Origin: FEN-1191 sp036490715
Lineage (GTDB): Bacteria > Pseudomonadota > Gammaproteobacteria > Steroidobacterales > Steroidobacteraceae
Direction of reading: 5' to 3'
Length of the DNA stretch: 64,000 nucleotides
NCBI GenBank assembly: GCA_036490715.1
Contig: DASXDL010000031.1
Coordinates: 62,001 to 126,000, forward strand
Positions 51,948-60,636 of the stretch are shown here, piece by piece. Position 1 is the stretch's first letter. Every line of letters begins with the position of its first letter. Both the position numbers and the translations under genes were made by a program. The notes beneath the pieces were generated by a model, which did not search any database, was not told the DNA's origin, and saw only the letters and a program-made list of their open reading frames with translations.

Positions 51948-54206
51948 TCAAGACTGGGGCTGCGGGGTACCGATGCGGCCGCTGCGCAGCAGGTTGGCGG
52001 CATCGGTGGCAGTCACGGCTTTGCTGAAATAAAAGCCCTGCGCCTGCGCGCTGGCGTCGGCTGATTTGACCAACTCGCGTTGCTGCTCGGTCTCCACGCC
52101 CTGGGCGATGACACCGATACCGATGTCGCGGGCAAAATTCACGATGGCGCTGACGATCGCGGCGGTCTCGGCATCGGTGCCCGAGCGGTTGATGAACGAC
52201 TGCGTGATCTTGAGATGATTGACGCGGAAGGCGCGTACATAGTCGAACGAAGAATACTCGCTGCCGAAGTTGTCGATGGCAATCTTCACGCCGAGCGAGC
52301 GCAGCTGCGATAGCACCTCGTTTTGCGACCATTTCAGTTGCGCCAGCGTGGCCTCGGTGACATCGAACTCCAGGTCAGAGGGCTCAAGCCGCCAGCGCGC
52401 CAGCGTCTCGCCGACATCGTGGATCAGTTCGGTACCGCGCTTGAGCTGGAACACGGACAGGTTGACGGCGATCAGTGGCAGCTTCAGGCCCTCGTCGCGC
52501 CAGTGGCGCAGCTGGCGGCAGGCGCGGTCTAGCACCCAGTTGCCCAGCGAGACGATCGAGCCGGTCTTCTCGGCGATTGGAATGAAGGCGGCGGGCGCGA
52601 GCAGGCCGCGGGTCGGGTGATGCCAGCGCACCAGCGCCTCCATGCCGACGATCTGCTGCCCGGATAGTTCCACCTGCGGCTGATACTGCAGTTCGAGCTC
52701 GTCACGCTCAATCGCGGCGCGCAGGTCGGCCGCCAGCGTGACCCGGTCGAGCACCGCCTTGTCGAGATCATCGGAGTGGAAGCGATACTGGTTGCGGCCC
52801 TCTTCCTTGGAGCGGTAGAGCGCCAGATCGGCCTGCGTGAGCATGGAGGCCGCGTCAACGATCTCGGGACTGTACGGGCAGATGCCGATGCTGACCGAGA
52901 TCCTGACCTCGTTGCCTTCGATCAGGTACGGCATGGCCAACTCGGCCTGGATCTTGGCCGCCAGCTCGCCGGCGTTGGCCACTTCGCGCAGCTCGGTCTG
53001 CAGCAGCCCGAATTCGTCGCCTCCGAGCCGCGCCACCAGGTCATCGGCGCGGGTGCAGCTGGCAAGTCGCTGTGCGACCTGCTGCAGCAGCAGGTCGCCG
53101 ACCGCGTGGCCGAGGGTATCGTTGACCGGCTTGAAGTGATCCAGATCCAGGTAAAAGATCGCGAACGGCATGGTACCGCGGCGCGCAGCGGCAAACGCGT
53201 GCTGCAGGCGCTCGATGAAGGTGGCGCGATTGGCCAGACCGGTCAGCCCATCGGTCCGAGCCAGCAGCGCGATTTTTTCCTCGGCCCGCTTGCGCTCGGT
53301 GATGTCGATGATGATCCCTTCGATCTCGACCAGCCGTCCGTCCTTGTTGCGAATGGGGATGTAGCGGCTCTCGGCCCAGCGCAGGCCGCCGTCGCCGGTG
53401 CGCAGGCGAAATTCGAGCGTGGCGCCGGCGGCGTCGCGTTCCAGCATCAGCGCCATGGTGTCGCCAAAGCGGACCTGATCCTCGGTGTGAATCAGTTGCA
53501 GTGCCCAGTCGGGTGAGGCTCGCAGCGATTGCGGCTCGTGCCCGAGGTTGGCGATGTTGGCCGAGATGTACGTGAGTGGAAACGACGGCTGCCCGCTGAG
53601 TCGATACAAGATCACCGGACTGTTGTTGACGATGATGTTGGCATTGGCCAGATCGCGGGTGCGCGCCTCCACCGCGCGCTCTAGGCTGCTCATCTTGAAG
53701 GCGGCCTGCTCGGTCATCTTCCACTTGGTGGTCAGTGCATTGGCGAACTGGTAGACCTCGACGGCGTCGAACGGCTTCTTCAGGAACAACAGCCGGTCGC
53801 GCGCGTCCAGCTGCGCCAGCACTTCCGGCCAGGCGTAGTCCGAGTAAGCGCTGCAAAACACTACCTGCAGGCGCGGATCTTCGCGCCACAGGCGCTCGAC
53901 GGTCTCCACGCCATCCCAGCCGGGTGGCATGCGCAGATCGATGAAAGCCATGGCATAAGGATTCTTCGCGTGCACCGCGGCCTTCACCTTCTCCAGCGCC
54001 TCTTTGCCCTGGAAAGCCGAGTCCATCTCGAATTGCAACGGTGCGGCCCGCGCCCGCGCACCAAACAGTGCAGCCTCGTCCTCGTCCAGTTCGGTGCCGC
54101 TGCCGTTACAGGTCAGAATCTTGCGAAAGTCTTCGTGGATCGCCGGCAGATCATCCACGAACAGGATGCGGCGATTCTCCAGCGTATGCAGTGTGACCGT
54201 GCTCAT
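51948..54206 (-). CDS. REC-PAS-GGDEF-EAL protein, probable diguanylate cyclase with degenerate EAL
   Basis: A 752-residue protein. A REC-like domain (about 12-165, MAFIDLRMPPGWDG) is followed by PAS/PAC (about 200-320), GGDEF (about 330-480) and EAL (about 495-745). The GGDEF site is intact (LGGDEFGLL near 394, plus RTDGLTGLANR and DLDHFKPVND). The EAL domain keeps EALVRW and EFDVTEATL, but IDDFGTGYSS is changed to IDNFGSEYSS, LKID to LKIT and AEGVE to AQGVE. Metal and catalytic residues are thus lost. I expect cyclase activity, with the EAL domain perhaps only binding c-di-GMP. Start ATG 54206 precedes the REC strand; the longer frame to 54272 adds nothing. Confidence 0.9.
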   Translation of the reverse strand: MSTVTLHTLENRRILFVDDLPAIHEDFRKILTCNGSGTELDEDEAALFGARARAAPLQFEMDSAFQGKEALEKVKAAVHAKNPYAMAFIDLRMPPGWDGVETVERLWREDPRLQVVFCSAYSDYAWPEVLAQLDARDRLLFLKKPFDAVEVYQFANALTTKWKMTEQAAFKMSSLERAVEARTRDLANANIIVNNSPVILYRLSGQPSFPLTYISANIANLGHEPQSLRASPDWALQLIHTEDQVRFGDTMALMLERDAAGATLEFRLRTGDGGLRWAESRYIPIRNKDGRLVEIEGIIIDITERKRAEEKIALLARTDGLTGLANRATFIERLQHAFAAARRGTMPFAIFYLDLDHFKPVNDTLGHAVGDLLLQQVAQRLASCTRADDLVARLGGDEFGLLQTELREVANAGELAAKIQAELAMPYLIEGNEVRISVSIGICPYSPEIVDAASMLTQADLALYRSKEEGRNQYRFHSDDLDKAVLDRVTLAADLRAAIERDELELQYQPQVELSGQQIVGMEALVRWHHPTRGLLAPAAFIPIAEKTGSIVSLGNWVLDRACRQLRHWRDEGLKLPLIAVNLSVFQLKRGTELIHDVGETLARWRLEPSDLEFDVTEATLAQLKWSQNEVLSQLRSLGVKIAIDNFGSEYSSFDYVRAFRVNHLKITQSFINRSGTDAETAAIVSAIVNFARDIGIGVIAQGVETEQQRELVKSADASAQAQGFYFSKAVTATDAANLLRSGRIGTPQPQS

Positions 54207-54343
54207 GCCGATTTGACGTGCCTGTCCGGACTGCTGCGTGCTCAAACGCAGCTTTGCGGCATAATCGCCCAATGGATTGATGAAGGGTTGCTGCGCTTCG
54301 CAGTTTGCGAAGCCGGCGATGTTAGCCGTAACAGCGGCGCCGC

Positions 54344-55327
54344 TCAGTGCGGTATTGCAGCAGCGATCGCCTCTGATTTGGCCAGCAGCGCCTGCGCCAT
54401 GCGAATACTGGCGATATCGATCAGCCGGCCATCGAGCGACACGGCGCCGCGGCCATCTCTTGCCGCCTGCGCCATCGCCTCGACGATGCGCCGCGCCTTG
54501 CCGATTTCGGACTCCGAGGGCGTGTAGACGCGGTTGGCCAGCTCAATCTGCGACGGATGAATGGCCCACTTGCCCTCATAGCCAAGCACCGCAGCGCGGT
54601 TCGCGGCGGCGATGTAACCGTCCGGATCGTTGAAATCCCCGAACGGACCGTCGATCGGGCGCAGGCCATAGGCCCGGCACGCGACCAGCATGCGTGTCTG
54701 CGCTGCATGCCAGGGATCGGTCCAGAAATACTGGCGCTTGCCGTCCGCGTCCTTGTCGCTGAGCACGCCGGAATCGGGGTTGACGCCGCCAATCACGGTG
54801 GTGCGTGCGCGGGTGGAGGCGGCATAGTCGGCGACGCCAAAGCTCATGGCTTCGAGCCGTCGCGACGATTGTGCGATGCTCTCGACGTTGGCCATGCCGA
54901 GCGCGGTCTCAATCAGCACCTCAAAGCCGATGCGTTTGTCGCGCCGGGTCGCGGTTTCGATCTGCGTCACCAGCACATCCACCGCGTACACGTCCTGGGC
55001 CACGCCCACCTTCGGAATCAGGATCATGTCGAGGCGCGGGCAGGCCTCGACGATATCCACCACGTCGCGGTACATGAAGTGCGTGTCCAAGCCGTTGATG
55101 CGCACCATCATCGTCTTGCTGCCCCAGTCGACTTCGTTAAGACCCTGAATGATGTTGCGGCGGGCCTGCTCCTTGTCGTCCGGCGCGACCGCATCCTCGC
55201 AGTCGAGAAAGATCACGTCGGCACGCGACTGAGCCGCCTTGCGGAACAGCGTCGGATTGGTCCCAGGCACTGCAAGCTCAGAGCGCTGTAGCCGCGGCCG
55301 TGCCTGCTCGATGCTGGTGAAACTCAT
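54344..55327 (-). CDS. mcl: L-malyl-CoA lyase
   Basis: A 327-residue HpcH/HpaI-family lyase. It closely follows the Methylobacterium malyl-CoA lyase pattern: QRSELAVPGTNPTLFRKAAQ, DVIFLDCEDAVAPDDKEQARRNII, MMVRINGLDTHFMYRDVVDIVEACPR, IGFEVLIETALGMANVE, SFGVADYAASTRART and GKWAIHPSQIE. It splits malyl-CoA into glyoxylate and acetyl-CoA (Mg-dependent, soluble). Last gene of the mtkA-mtkB-mcl operon, 13 bases after mtkB. ATG 55327 matches the family start; a longer frame to 55411 overlaps mtkB. Confidence 0.93.
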   Translation of the reverse strand: MSFTSIEQARPRLQRSELAVPGTNPTLFRKAAQSRADVIFLDCEDAVAPDDKEQARRNIIQGLNEVDWGSKTMMVRINGLDTHFMYRDVVDIVEACPRLDMILIPKVGVAQDVYAVDVLVTQIETATRRDKRIGFEVLIETALGMANVESIAQSSRRLEAMSFGVADYAASTRARTTVIGGVNPDSGVLSDKDADGKRQYFWTDPWHAAQTRMLVACRAYGLRPIDGPFGDFNDPDGYIAAANRAAVLGYEGKWAIHPSQIELANRVYTPSESEIGKARRIVEAMAQAARDGRGAVSLDGRLIDIASIRMAQALLAKSEAIAAAIPH

Positions 55328-55340
55328 GGCGGCTGCGCGC

Positions 55341-56249
55341 TCAGGCGCTGGTGCGTCGAGCGGCGCGCTTGCGCAGCACTTCGGCCACGGTCGAGCCGAG
55401 TTCCGAGGCACTCGGAGCGACGATTAGACCGTAGGATTTCATGATCTCGGCCTTCTCCGGTGCGCTATCACCGCTGTTGGAGATGATGGCACCCGCATGG
55501 CCCATGCGCCGTCCGCGCGGCGCGGTCAGTCCGGCGACGTAGCCGATCACCGGCTTGCTCATGTGCTCCTTCACCCATTTCGAGGCCTCCGCTTCCTGCG
55601 GGCCACCGATCTCGCCGATCATGACCACCGCCTCGGTCTCCGGATCCTGCTCGAACAGCATCAGGTGATCCAGGAACGAGCTGCCGTTGATCGGGTCACC
55701 GCCAATGCCGACGCTGGTGGTCTGGCCGATGCCGATGGCATTCATCTGCGAGGCCGCCTCGTAGCCGAGCGTGCCCGAGCGCGATACGATGCCGACGTTG
55801 CCGCGACGATAGATGTGTCCCGGCATGATTCCGAGCATCGCCTTGCCGGCGCTGATGATGCCGGCGCAATTGGGCCCGACGACCATCGTTCGCCGGTCCT
55901 TCGGATAGCGCATCAGGTAGCGCTTCACGCGCATCATGTCTTGCGCCGGAATGCCATCGGTGATGGTGCACACGAGCTTCAGTCCGGCATCCGCCGCCTC
56001 CATCAGCGAATCGGCGGCGAACGCCGGCGGTACGAATGCCAGGCTGGTGGTCGCACCGGTCGCCTGCACGGCGTCCTTGACGGTGTTGAACACCGGTCGA
56101 TCCAGATGCTTCTGCCCGCCCTTCCCCGGCGTCACGCCACCGACTACCTTGGTGCCGTAGGCGATCATCTCCTTGGCGTGGAAGGTCGCCTTGTCGCCGG
56201 TGAAGCCCTGCAGGATAACCGGCGTGTGCTCGTCGATCAGGATGCTCAC
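55341..56249 (-). CDS. mtkB: Malate-CoA ligase (malate thiokinase), alpha/small subunit
   Basis: A 302-residue SucD-like subunit. It has the CoA-binding start VILQGFTGDKATFHAKEMIAYGTKVVGGVTPGKGG and the phospho-His loop MGHAGAIISNSGDSAPEKAEI. Succinyl-CoA synthetase alpha subunits share this fold. The malyl-CoA lyase and matching beta subunit next door identify it as malate thiokinase, which makes malyl-CoA from malate, ATP and CoA. It overlaps mtkA by 4 bases (ATGA). Confidence 0.9.
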   Translation of the reverse strand: MSILIDEHTPVILQGFTGDKATFHAKEMIAYGTKVVGGVTPGKGGQKHLDRPVFNTVKDAVQATGATTSLAFVPPAFAADSLMEAADAGLKLVCTITDGIPAQDMMRVKRYLMRYPKDRRTMVVGPNCAGIISAGKAMLGIMPGHIYRRGNVGIVSRSGTLGYEAASQMNAIGIGQTTSVGIGGDPINGSSFLDHLMLFEQDPETEAVVMIGEIGGPQEAEASKWVKEHMSKPVIGYVAGLTAPRGRRMGHAGAIISNSGDSAPEKAEIMKSYGLIVAPSASELGSTVAEVLRKRAARRTSA

Positions 56250-57415
56250 GCTGCGCCTCGCGCGGCAGCGACCGACTTGCGAGCCGCTTCCGCCAGCGTT
56301 TCCGCGCTGATGATCGGCAAGCCGCTGTCACTGATGATGCGCCGGCCCTCCGCTTCGTTGGTTCCGGCCAGCCTCACCACCAGCGGCACTTTGATGCCGA
56401 TCTCGCGCACCGCCTTGATGACGCCCTGCGCCACCCAGTCGCAGCGATTGATGCCGGCAAAGATGTTCACCAGGATCGCCTTGACGTTGCCATCCGACAG
56501 CACCAGCTTGAACGCCTTGGCGACCCGCTCGGGCGAGGCACCACCGCCGACGTCGAGGAAATTGGCTGGCTCGCCGCCGGCATATTTGATGGTATCCATG
56601 GTCGCCATCGCCAGCCCGGCGCCGTTGATGATGCAGCCGATGTCGCCCTCCAGGCCGACGTAGTTCAGATTCTCCTGCGAGGCTTCCGCCTCGCGCGGAT
56701 CCTCCTGCGACAGATCGCGCATCTCGGCGACCTCCGGGTGGCGGAACATCGCGTTGTCATCGAACGACATCTTGGCATCGAGCGCGATGACGCGGTCGTC
56801 GGCCGTGACCACCAGCGGATTGATCTCCACCATGCTGGCGTCCAGGTCGCGAAAGGCGCGGTACGCTGCCATGATCGCGGTCACCGCGCGGCTGACCTGC
56901 TTGATCGTCAGCCCAAGACCGAAGGCGATCTCGCGCGCCTGAAAGGCCTGCAAGCCGACGGCTGGCTCGACGATGATCTGCTGGATGGCCTCAGGCGAGG
57001 TGCGCGCCAGTTCTTCGATTTCCATGCCGCCCTGCGCCGAGGCGATGATGCGCACGCGCTCGGCTTTTCGGTCCAGGACGATGCCGAAGTACAGCTCGCG
57101 CTCGAAGCTCTCGGCGATCTCGACGTAGACGCGCTGCACGATCTTGCCCTCAGGCCCGGTCTGCGTAGTGGCCAGACGCTTCGACAACAGGCTCTTGGCG
57201 GCGTCGTGCACCTCGTGGTAGGTGCGGCACAGCTTGATGCCACCGGCCTTGCCGCGGGCCCCCGAATGAATCTGCGCCTTGACCGCCCAATGCCAGCCAC
57301 CCAGCTCCGAGGCGATAAATGAGGCCTGATCGGCGCTGTAGGCGACCGATCCCCGCTGGATCGGTACGCCGAAGCCGGAAAGCAACTCCTTTGCCTGATA
57401 CTCGTGTACGTCCAT
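56246..57415 (-). CDS. mtkA: Malate-CoA ligase (malate thiokinase), beta/large subunit
   Basis: A 389-residue ATP-grasp subunit of the SucC type: MDVHEYQAKELLSGFGVPI, WAVKAQIHSGARGKAGGIKLC, MVEINPLVVTADDRVIALDAKMSFDDNA, VGLEGDIGCIINGAGLAMATMD and ILVNIFAGINRCDWVA. It binds ATP and transfers phosphate to the alpha subunit. Context (mtkB, mcl) makes malate the likely substrate, as in the serine cycle, over succinate. It is the first gene of this operon. Confidence 0.9.
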   Translation of the reverse strand: MDVHEYQAKELLSGFGVPIQRGSVAYSADQASFIASELGGWHWAVKAQIHSGARGKAGGIKLCRTYHEVHDAAKSLLSKRLATTQTGPEGKIVQRVYVEIAESFERELYFGIVLDRKAERVRIIASAQGGMEIEELARTSPEAIQQIIVEPAVGLQAFQAREIAFGLGLTIKQVSRAVTAIMAAYRAFRDLDASMVEINPLVVTADDRVIALDAKMSFDDNAMFRHPEVAEMRDLSQEDPREAEASQENLNYVGLEGDIGCIINGAGLAMATMDTIKYAGGEPANFLDVGGGASPERVAKAFKLVLSDGNVKAILVNIFAGINRCDWVAQGVIKAVREIGIKVPLVVRLAGTNEAEGRRIISDSGLPIISAETLAEAARKSVAAARGAA

Positions 57416-57523
57416 TGGCGTTCCCCCGCGCCGTTTATAGCATGGACGCCCAAGTTGCAGGGCCAGTGCGCCTGATCCGGCGCGGTCCGGCTGTGAACGG
57501 CCGCGCCGGCCGCTGCGGTGGCC

Positions 57524-58183
57524 CTAGCGCGCCGCCGCCACCAGCACCGGCGTATCGACGTACTGCTGCGGAAATTCCTTCTTCAGGTTCTCGATCTTGG
57601 GCAGATCGTTGTAGACGATGTACGGGTATCGAGGGTTGTGCACCAGGAAATCCTGGTGGTAATGCTCTGCCGGATAGAAGCCCTTGAGCGCATCGACCCG
57701 CGTGACGATGCGCGAGCGAAATGTGTGCGACTGATTCAGCTGCGCGATGTAGTCGACTGCGGTTTTTTGTTGCTGCGCATTGGCATAGAAGATCTCGGAG
57801 CGATACTGCGGTCCGGAATCCGGGCCCTGCCGGTTCAGTTCGGTCGGATCGTGCGCGACCGAGAAGAAAATCTGCAACAAGTCGGCGTAGCTGACCACCG
57901 CCGGGTCGAAGGTGATCTGGATGGACTCGGCATGACCGGTGGTGCCGGTGCCGACCATCTCGTAGTGGGCGGTGGCCTGCTCACCGCCGGCATAGCCGGC
58001 GAGCACCTGATGCACTCCCCTCACGTGCTCGTAGACGCCCTGCATGCCCCAAAAGCAACCGCCGGACAACACTGCGGTCTGCAAGGAATCGGCACCGGCG
58101 CCATCGGCCGCCGCGGCAGCGCTCGCCGAGCCTGCCACGCCGATCATCAGAGCCGCAATTGCCACCGCACTACGAATTGGCAT
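57524..58183 (-). CDS. msrA: Exported peptide methionine-S-sulfoxide reductase
   Basis: A 219-residue MsrA with a signal peptide (AVAIAALMIGVAGSASAAAAA), so it probably repairs oxidised periplasmic proteins. The catalytic motif is SGGCFWGMQG (Cys43), followed by VLAGYAGGEQATAHYEMVGTGTTGHAES and LQIFFSVAHDPTELNRQGPDSGPQYRSEI. No resolving Cys pair is seen in the C-terminus. It lies 12 bases after msrB in the same direction and so forms a two-gene repair operon. Confidence 0.93.
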   Translation of the reverse strand: MPIRSAVAIAALMIGVAGSASAAAAADGAGADSLQTAVLSGGCFWGMQGVYEHVRGVHQVLAGYAGGEQATAHYEMVGTGTTGHAESIQITFDPAVVSYADLLQIFFSVAHDPTELNRQGPDSGPQYRSEIFYANAQQQKTAVDYIAQLNQSHTFRSRIVTRVDALKGFYPAEHYHQDFLVHNPRYPYIVYNDLPKIENLKKEFPQQYVDTPVLVAAAR

Positions 58184-58195
58184 CGATCATCTCCG

Positions 58196-58780
58196 TCAGG
58201 CGCGCGCCGCGAATTGCAGCGCGACAGAATTCATGCAGTATCGCAGCCCGGTGGGTTTGGGGCCGTCATCGAATACGTGTCCCAGGTGCGCGTCACAGCG
58301 GCGGCAGGACACCGCGGTGCGCTGCATGAACAGGCTGTTATCCGAGCTGTCCGCCACGTTGTACTTGGAGATCGGCTGCCAGAAGCTGGGCCAGCCGGTG
58401 CCGGATTCGAATTTGGTGCGCGAGTCGAACAGCGTCGTCTGGCAGCAGATGCAGGCGTAGAGGCCGTCGGCATGCTGGTTCCACAGGGCGCCGGAGAACG
58501 CGCGCTCGGTTCCAGCGTGGCGGGTGACGTCGAATGACAGCGGCGTCAGCACCTGGCGCCACTCGGCATCGCTGCGCACGATCTTGGGCAGTGACGAGAC
58601 GCCGCGGCTCTGGCCGCCCGGCGTGAACGCCTCGATCTGCACCTCGGTCGCGGCATCGGCCGCTAACGCGACTGAGCGCTGCAGCAGGGTCATACCGCAG
58701 GTGGTCGTTCCGGCCAGCGCCAGCGATCGCAGCAGCATCTGGCGGCGCGTCAAATGACGATCCTGGCAATCAACCGACAT
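58196..58780 (-). CDS. msrB: Exported peptide methionine-R-sulfoxide reductase
   Basis: A 194-residue MsrB with a Tat-type signal (LTRRQMLLRSLALAG). It has the zinc Cys pairs (ACICCQ and CRRCDAHLGHVFDDGP), the GTGWPSFWQPI core and the catalytic Cys in RYCMNSVALQF (Cys182). It reduces the R-epimer of methionine sulfoxide, complementing the msrA product, and both act outside the cytoplasm. First gene of the pair. Confidence 0.94.
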   Translation of the reverse strand: MSVDCQDRHLTRRQMLLRSLALAGTTTCGMTLLQRSVALAADAATEVQIEAFTPGGQSRGVSSLPKIVRSDAEWRQVLTPLSFDVTRHAGTERAFSGALWNQHADGLYACICCQTTLFDSRTKFESGTGWPSFWQPISKYNVADSSDNSLFMQRTAVSCRRCDAHLGHVFDDGPKPTGLRYCMNSVALQFAARA

Positions 58781-58854
58781 GGTGGGCTCCTGGTGGTCTG
58801 GAAACCGCTCCGGGCAGCGGCTTCTCGCACCAGTATTATTCGCGTTTGCGGGCT

Positions 58855-58898
58855 AAAAGGTTACCCGCCGGCATTCCCAGTCTGCCGGCGCAGTAACC
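58855..58898 (-). terminator. Intrinsic terminator of the SDR gene
   Basis: On the minus strand, GGTTACTGCGCCGGCA pairs with TGCCGGCGGGTAACC around a 9-base loop and is followed by TTTT. It begins 19 bases past the SDR stop codon and separates it from the msrB-msrA pair. Confidence 0.75.
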
Positions 58899-58916
58899 AG
58901 CCAAAAGTGACGTCGG

Positions 58917-59846
58917 CTATCGGCCGTAGGAGCCGCCGACCACCCCGTAGAGCTGGCCGGTGGCGTAGCTCGACTCATTGGATGCCAGCAGAACACAGGT
59001 CGAGGCCAGTTCGTCCAGGTCAGCGGCGCTGGCGGGCGGGCCTGCGGCGGTCTCGGCGGTGACTTCTTCACCGCCGTCGTTGGTCAACGGCCGTGGCGTC
59101 CAGATCGGTGCCGGCGATACCGCATTGACGCGGATACCTCGGCTGGCCAGCTGTTTGGCCAGACTCTTGGTGAACACCATGATGGCGCCCTTGGTGGCCG
59201 AATAGTCGAGCAGCAGATCGGCCTGATTGGGCGTTTCGATGGACGTGGTGTTGATGATGGACGAGCCGGGCCCCATGTGCGGCAGCGCCGCCCTGGTCAG
59301 CCAGAACATCGAGTAGATGCTGGAGCGAAAGCTGGCATCGAACTCCTCGGTGCTCATCACCGCAATATCGGCCATGCTGTGGCGGTGCGCCGCAACGGTC
59401 ACCAGAATATCCAGGCCGCCCAAGCCGTGCGCTGCGTGCGCTACCAGGCGGTTGCAGAATTCCTCGTCGACCAGCTCGCCCGGCTGCGGCAGCGCCTTAC
59501 GGCCATCCTGCCGGATCTGGCGCAACAGCGACTCGGCGGCGGCCTGTTCCGAGGGCAGATAGTTAACCGCCACGTCCGCCCCTTCGCGCGCGAACGCTTG
59601 GGCGACGGCGTAGCCGATGCCAGTGATGCCGCCGGCGATCAGCGCCTTGCGGCCGAGCAGCCGCCCGGTCTCGGGCGCTGCCGGATCGGCGTGCGGGGCC
59701 TGCGGGCGCATCTTGAAGGCAAGACGCCGCGCGGCCGTGGTACGCGTCTGGTCCGAGACCGCCGCCGCACCGGAGGCGACCATGCCACCGCTGCCGAACA
59801 CGCTGGACAACCCGCGCGCAGGCAATTCACCTTTCTTCGGCTCCAT
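58917..59846 (-). CDS. SDR oxidoreductase with N-terminal extension
   Basis: A 309-residue short-chain dehydrogenase of the YghA/glucose-dehydrogenase-like group. A 50-residue low-complexity N-terminus precedes the Rossmann fold: LIAGGITGIGYAVAQAFAREGADVAVNYLP, catalytic Ser in IINTTS and YSATK, then GIRVNAVSPAPIWTPRPL. The usual NNAG strand is replaced by ILVTVAAHRH, so the cofactor site is slightly unusual. It is terminated by a clear hairpin. Substrate unknown. Confidence 0.85.
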   Translation of the reverse strand: MEPKKGELPARGLSSVFGSGGMVASGAAAVSDQTRTTAARRLAFKMRPQAPHADPAAPETGRLLGRKALIAGGITGIGYAVAQAFAREGADVAVNYLPSEQAAAESLLRQIRQDGRKALPQPGELVDEEFCNRLVAHAAHGLGGLDILVTVAAHRHSMADIAVMSTEEFDASFRSSIYSMFWLTRAALPHMGPGSSIINTTSIETPNQADLLLDYSATKGAIMVFTKSLAKQLASRGIRVNAVSPAPIWTPRPLTNDGGEEVTAETAAGPPASAADLDELASTCVLLASNESSYATGQLYGVVGGSYGR

Positions 59847-60120
59847 GGATCGTGCTCGCTACCAGGCTGGGCACTTAGCGTGGCTTGCCGGCCGGTGCAA
59901 TCGCCATCGGCTCCCCGGTAACGGCCTGTCGGACAAAGACGGTTCGATTGTGGGAGAAATGCGTCGCGACTTCTCGGAATGCGCTGACATGAACCGCGTC
60001 ACACTAAGCGGCGGATTTTCTCTGATGCAAGTCACCCCCAGGTGCGCCGTGGAGCGCACTGCGGCATCGTTATAGTTCAATGCAGCCGATTTTGAACGCC
60101 AACGGACGGGGGCTCAGACC

Positions 60121-60636
60121 GTGCTGAGTGCGGCGCCGCTGCGCGCGCAGTCGCAGGCCGACTATGCAGCGGCTCGCGACCTGTTGCGCGAGTATGCGCA
60201 ATTGCTGGGCGTTGATCTTTCATTCCAGGGTTTTGCTGCGGAGCTGGACGCGCTCGAGCACATCTACGGACCGCCGGCGGGGCTGCTGCTGATGGCGCGC
60301 GGTGCCGGCGGCTTCCTCGGCTGCCTGGGGGTGCGCCGCTTGTCGGCAGACGAATGCGAAATGAAACGGTTGTACGTGCGCGAGAGCGCGCGTCGTACCG
60401 GACTGGGACGCGCACTGGCGCAGGCAGCCATCGAGCAATCGCGCGCGCTGGGCTATCGACGCATGCTGCTGGATACCCTGCCCGAGATGGCCGGCGCTCA
60501 ACGCCTGTACCGCTCGCTGGGCTTTCGCGAGTGCGGTCCGTATCGGGAGTGCGCCGGACCGCCACTCATTTACATGCAGTTGCAGCTGACGCATGCGCGG
60601 TCTGGGCCAGCGCCGCCTCCGCTACCGGACGCATGA
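60121..60636 (+). CDS. GNAT-family N-acetyltransferase
   Basis: A 171-residue acetyltransferase from GTG 60121. The acetyl-CoA motif is YVRESARRTGLGRALAQAAIEQ (R/Q-x-x-G-x-G), with the preceding strand CEMKRLYV and the closing LDTLPEMAGAQRLYRSLGFRECGPY. Substrate unknown. The last 71 bases overlap the convergent GDSL-hydrolase gene, so both C-termini use the same DNA. Confidence 0.88.
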   Translation: MLSAAPLRAQSQADYAAARDLLREYAQLLGVDLSFQGFAAELDALEHIYGPPAGLLLMARGAGGFLGCLGVRRLSADECEMKRLYVRESARRTGLGRALAQAAIEQSRALGYRRMLLDTLPEMAGAQRLYRSLGFRECGPYRECAGPPLIYMQLQLTHARSGPAPPPLPDA

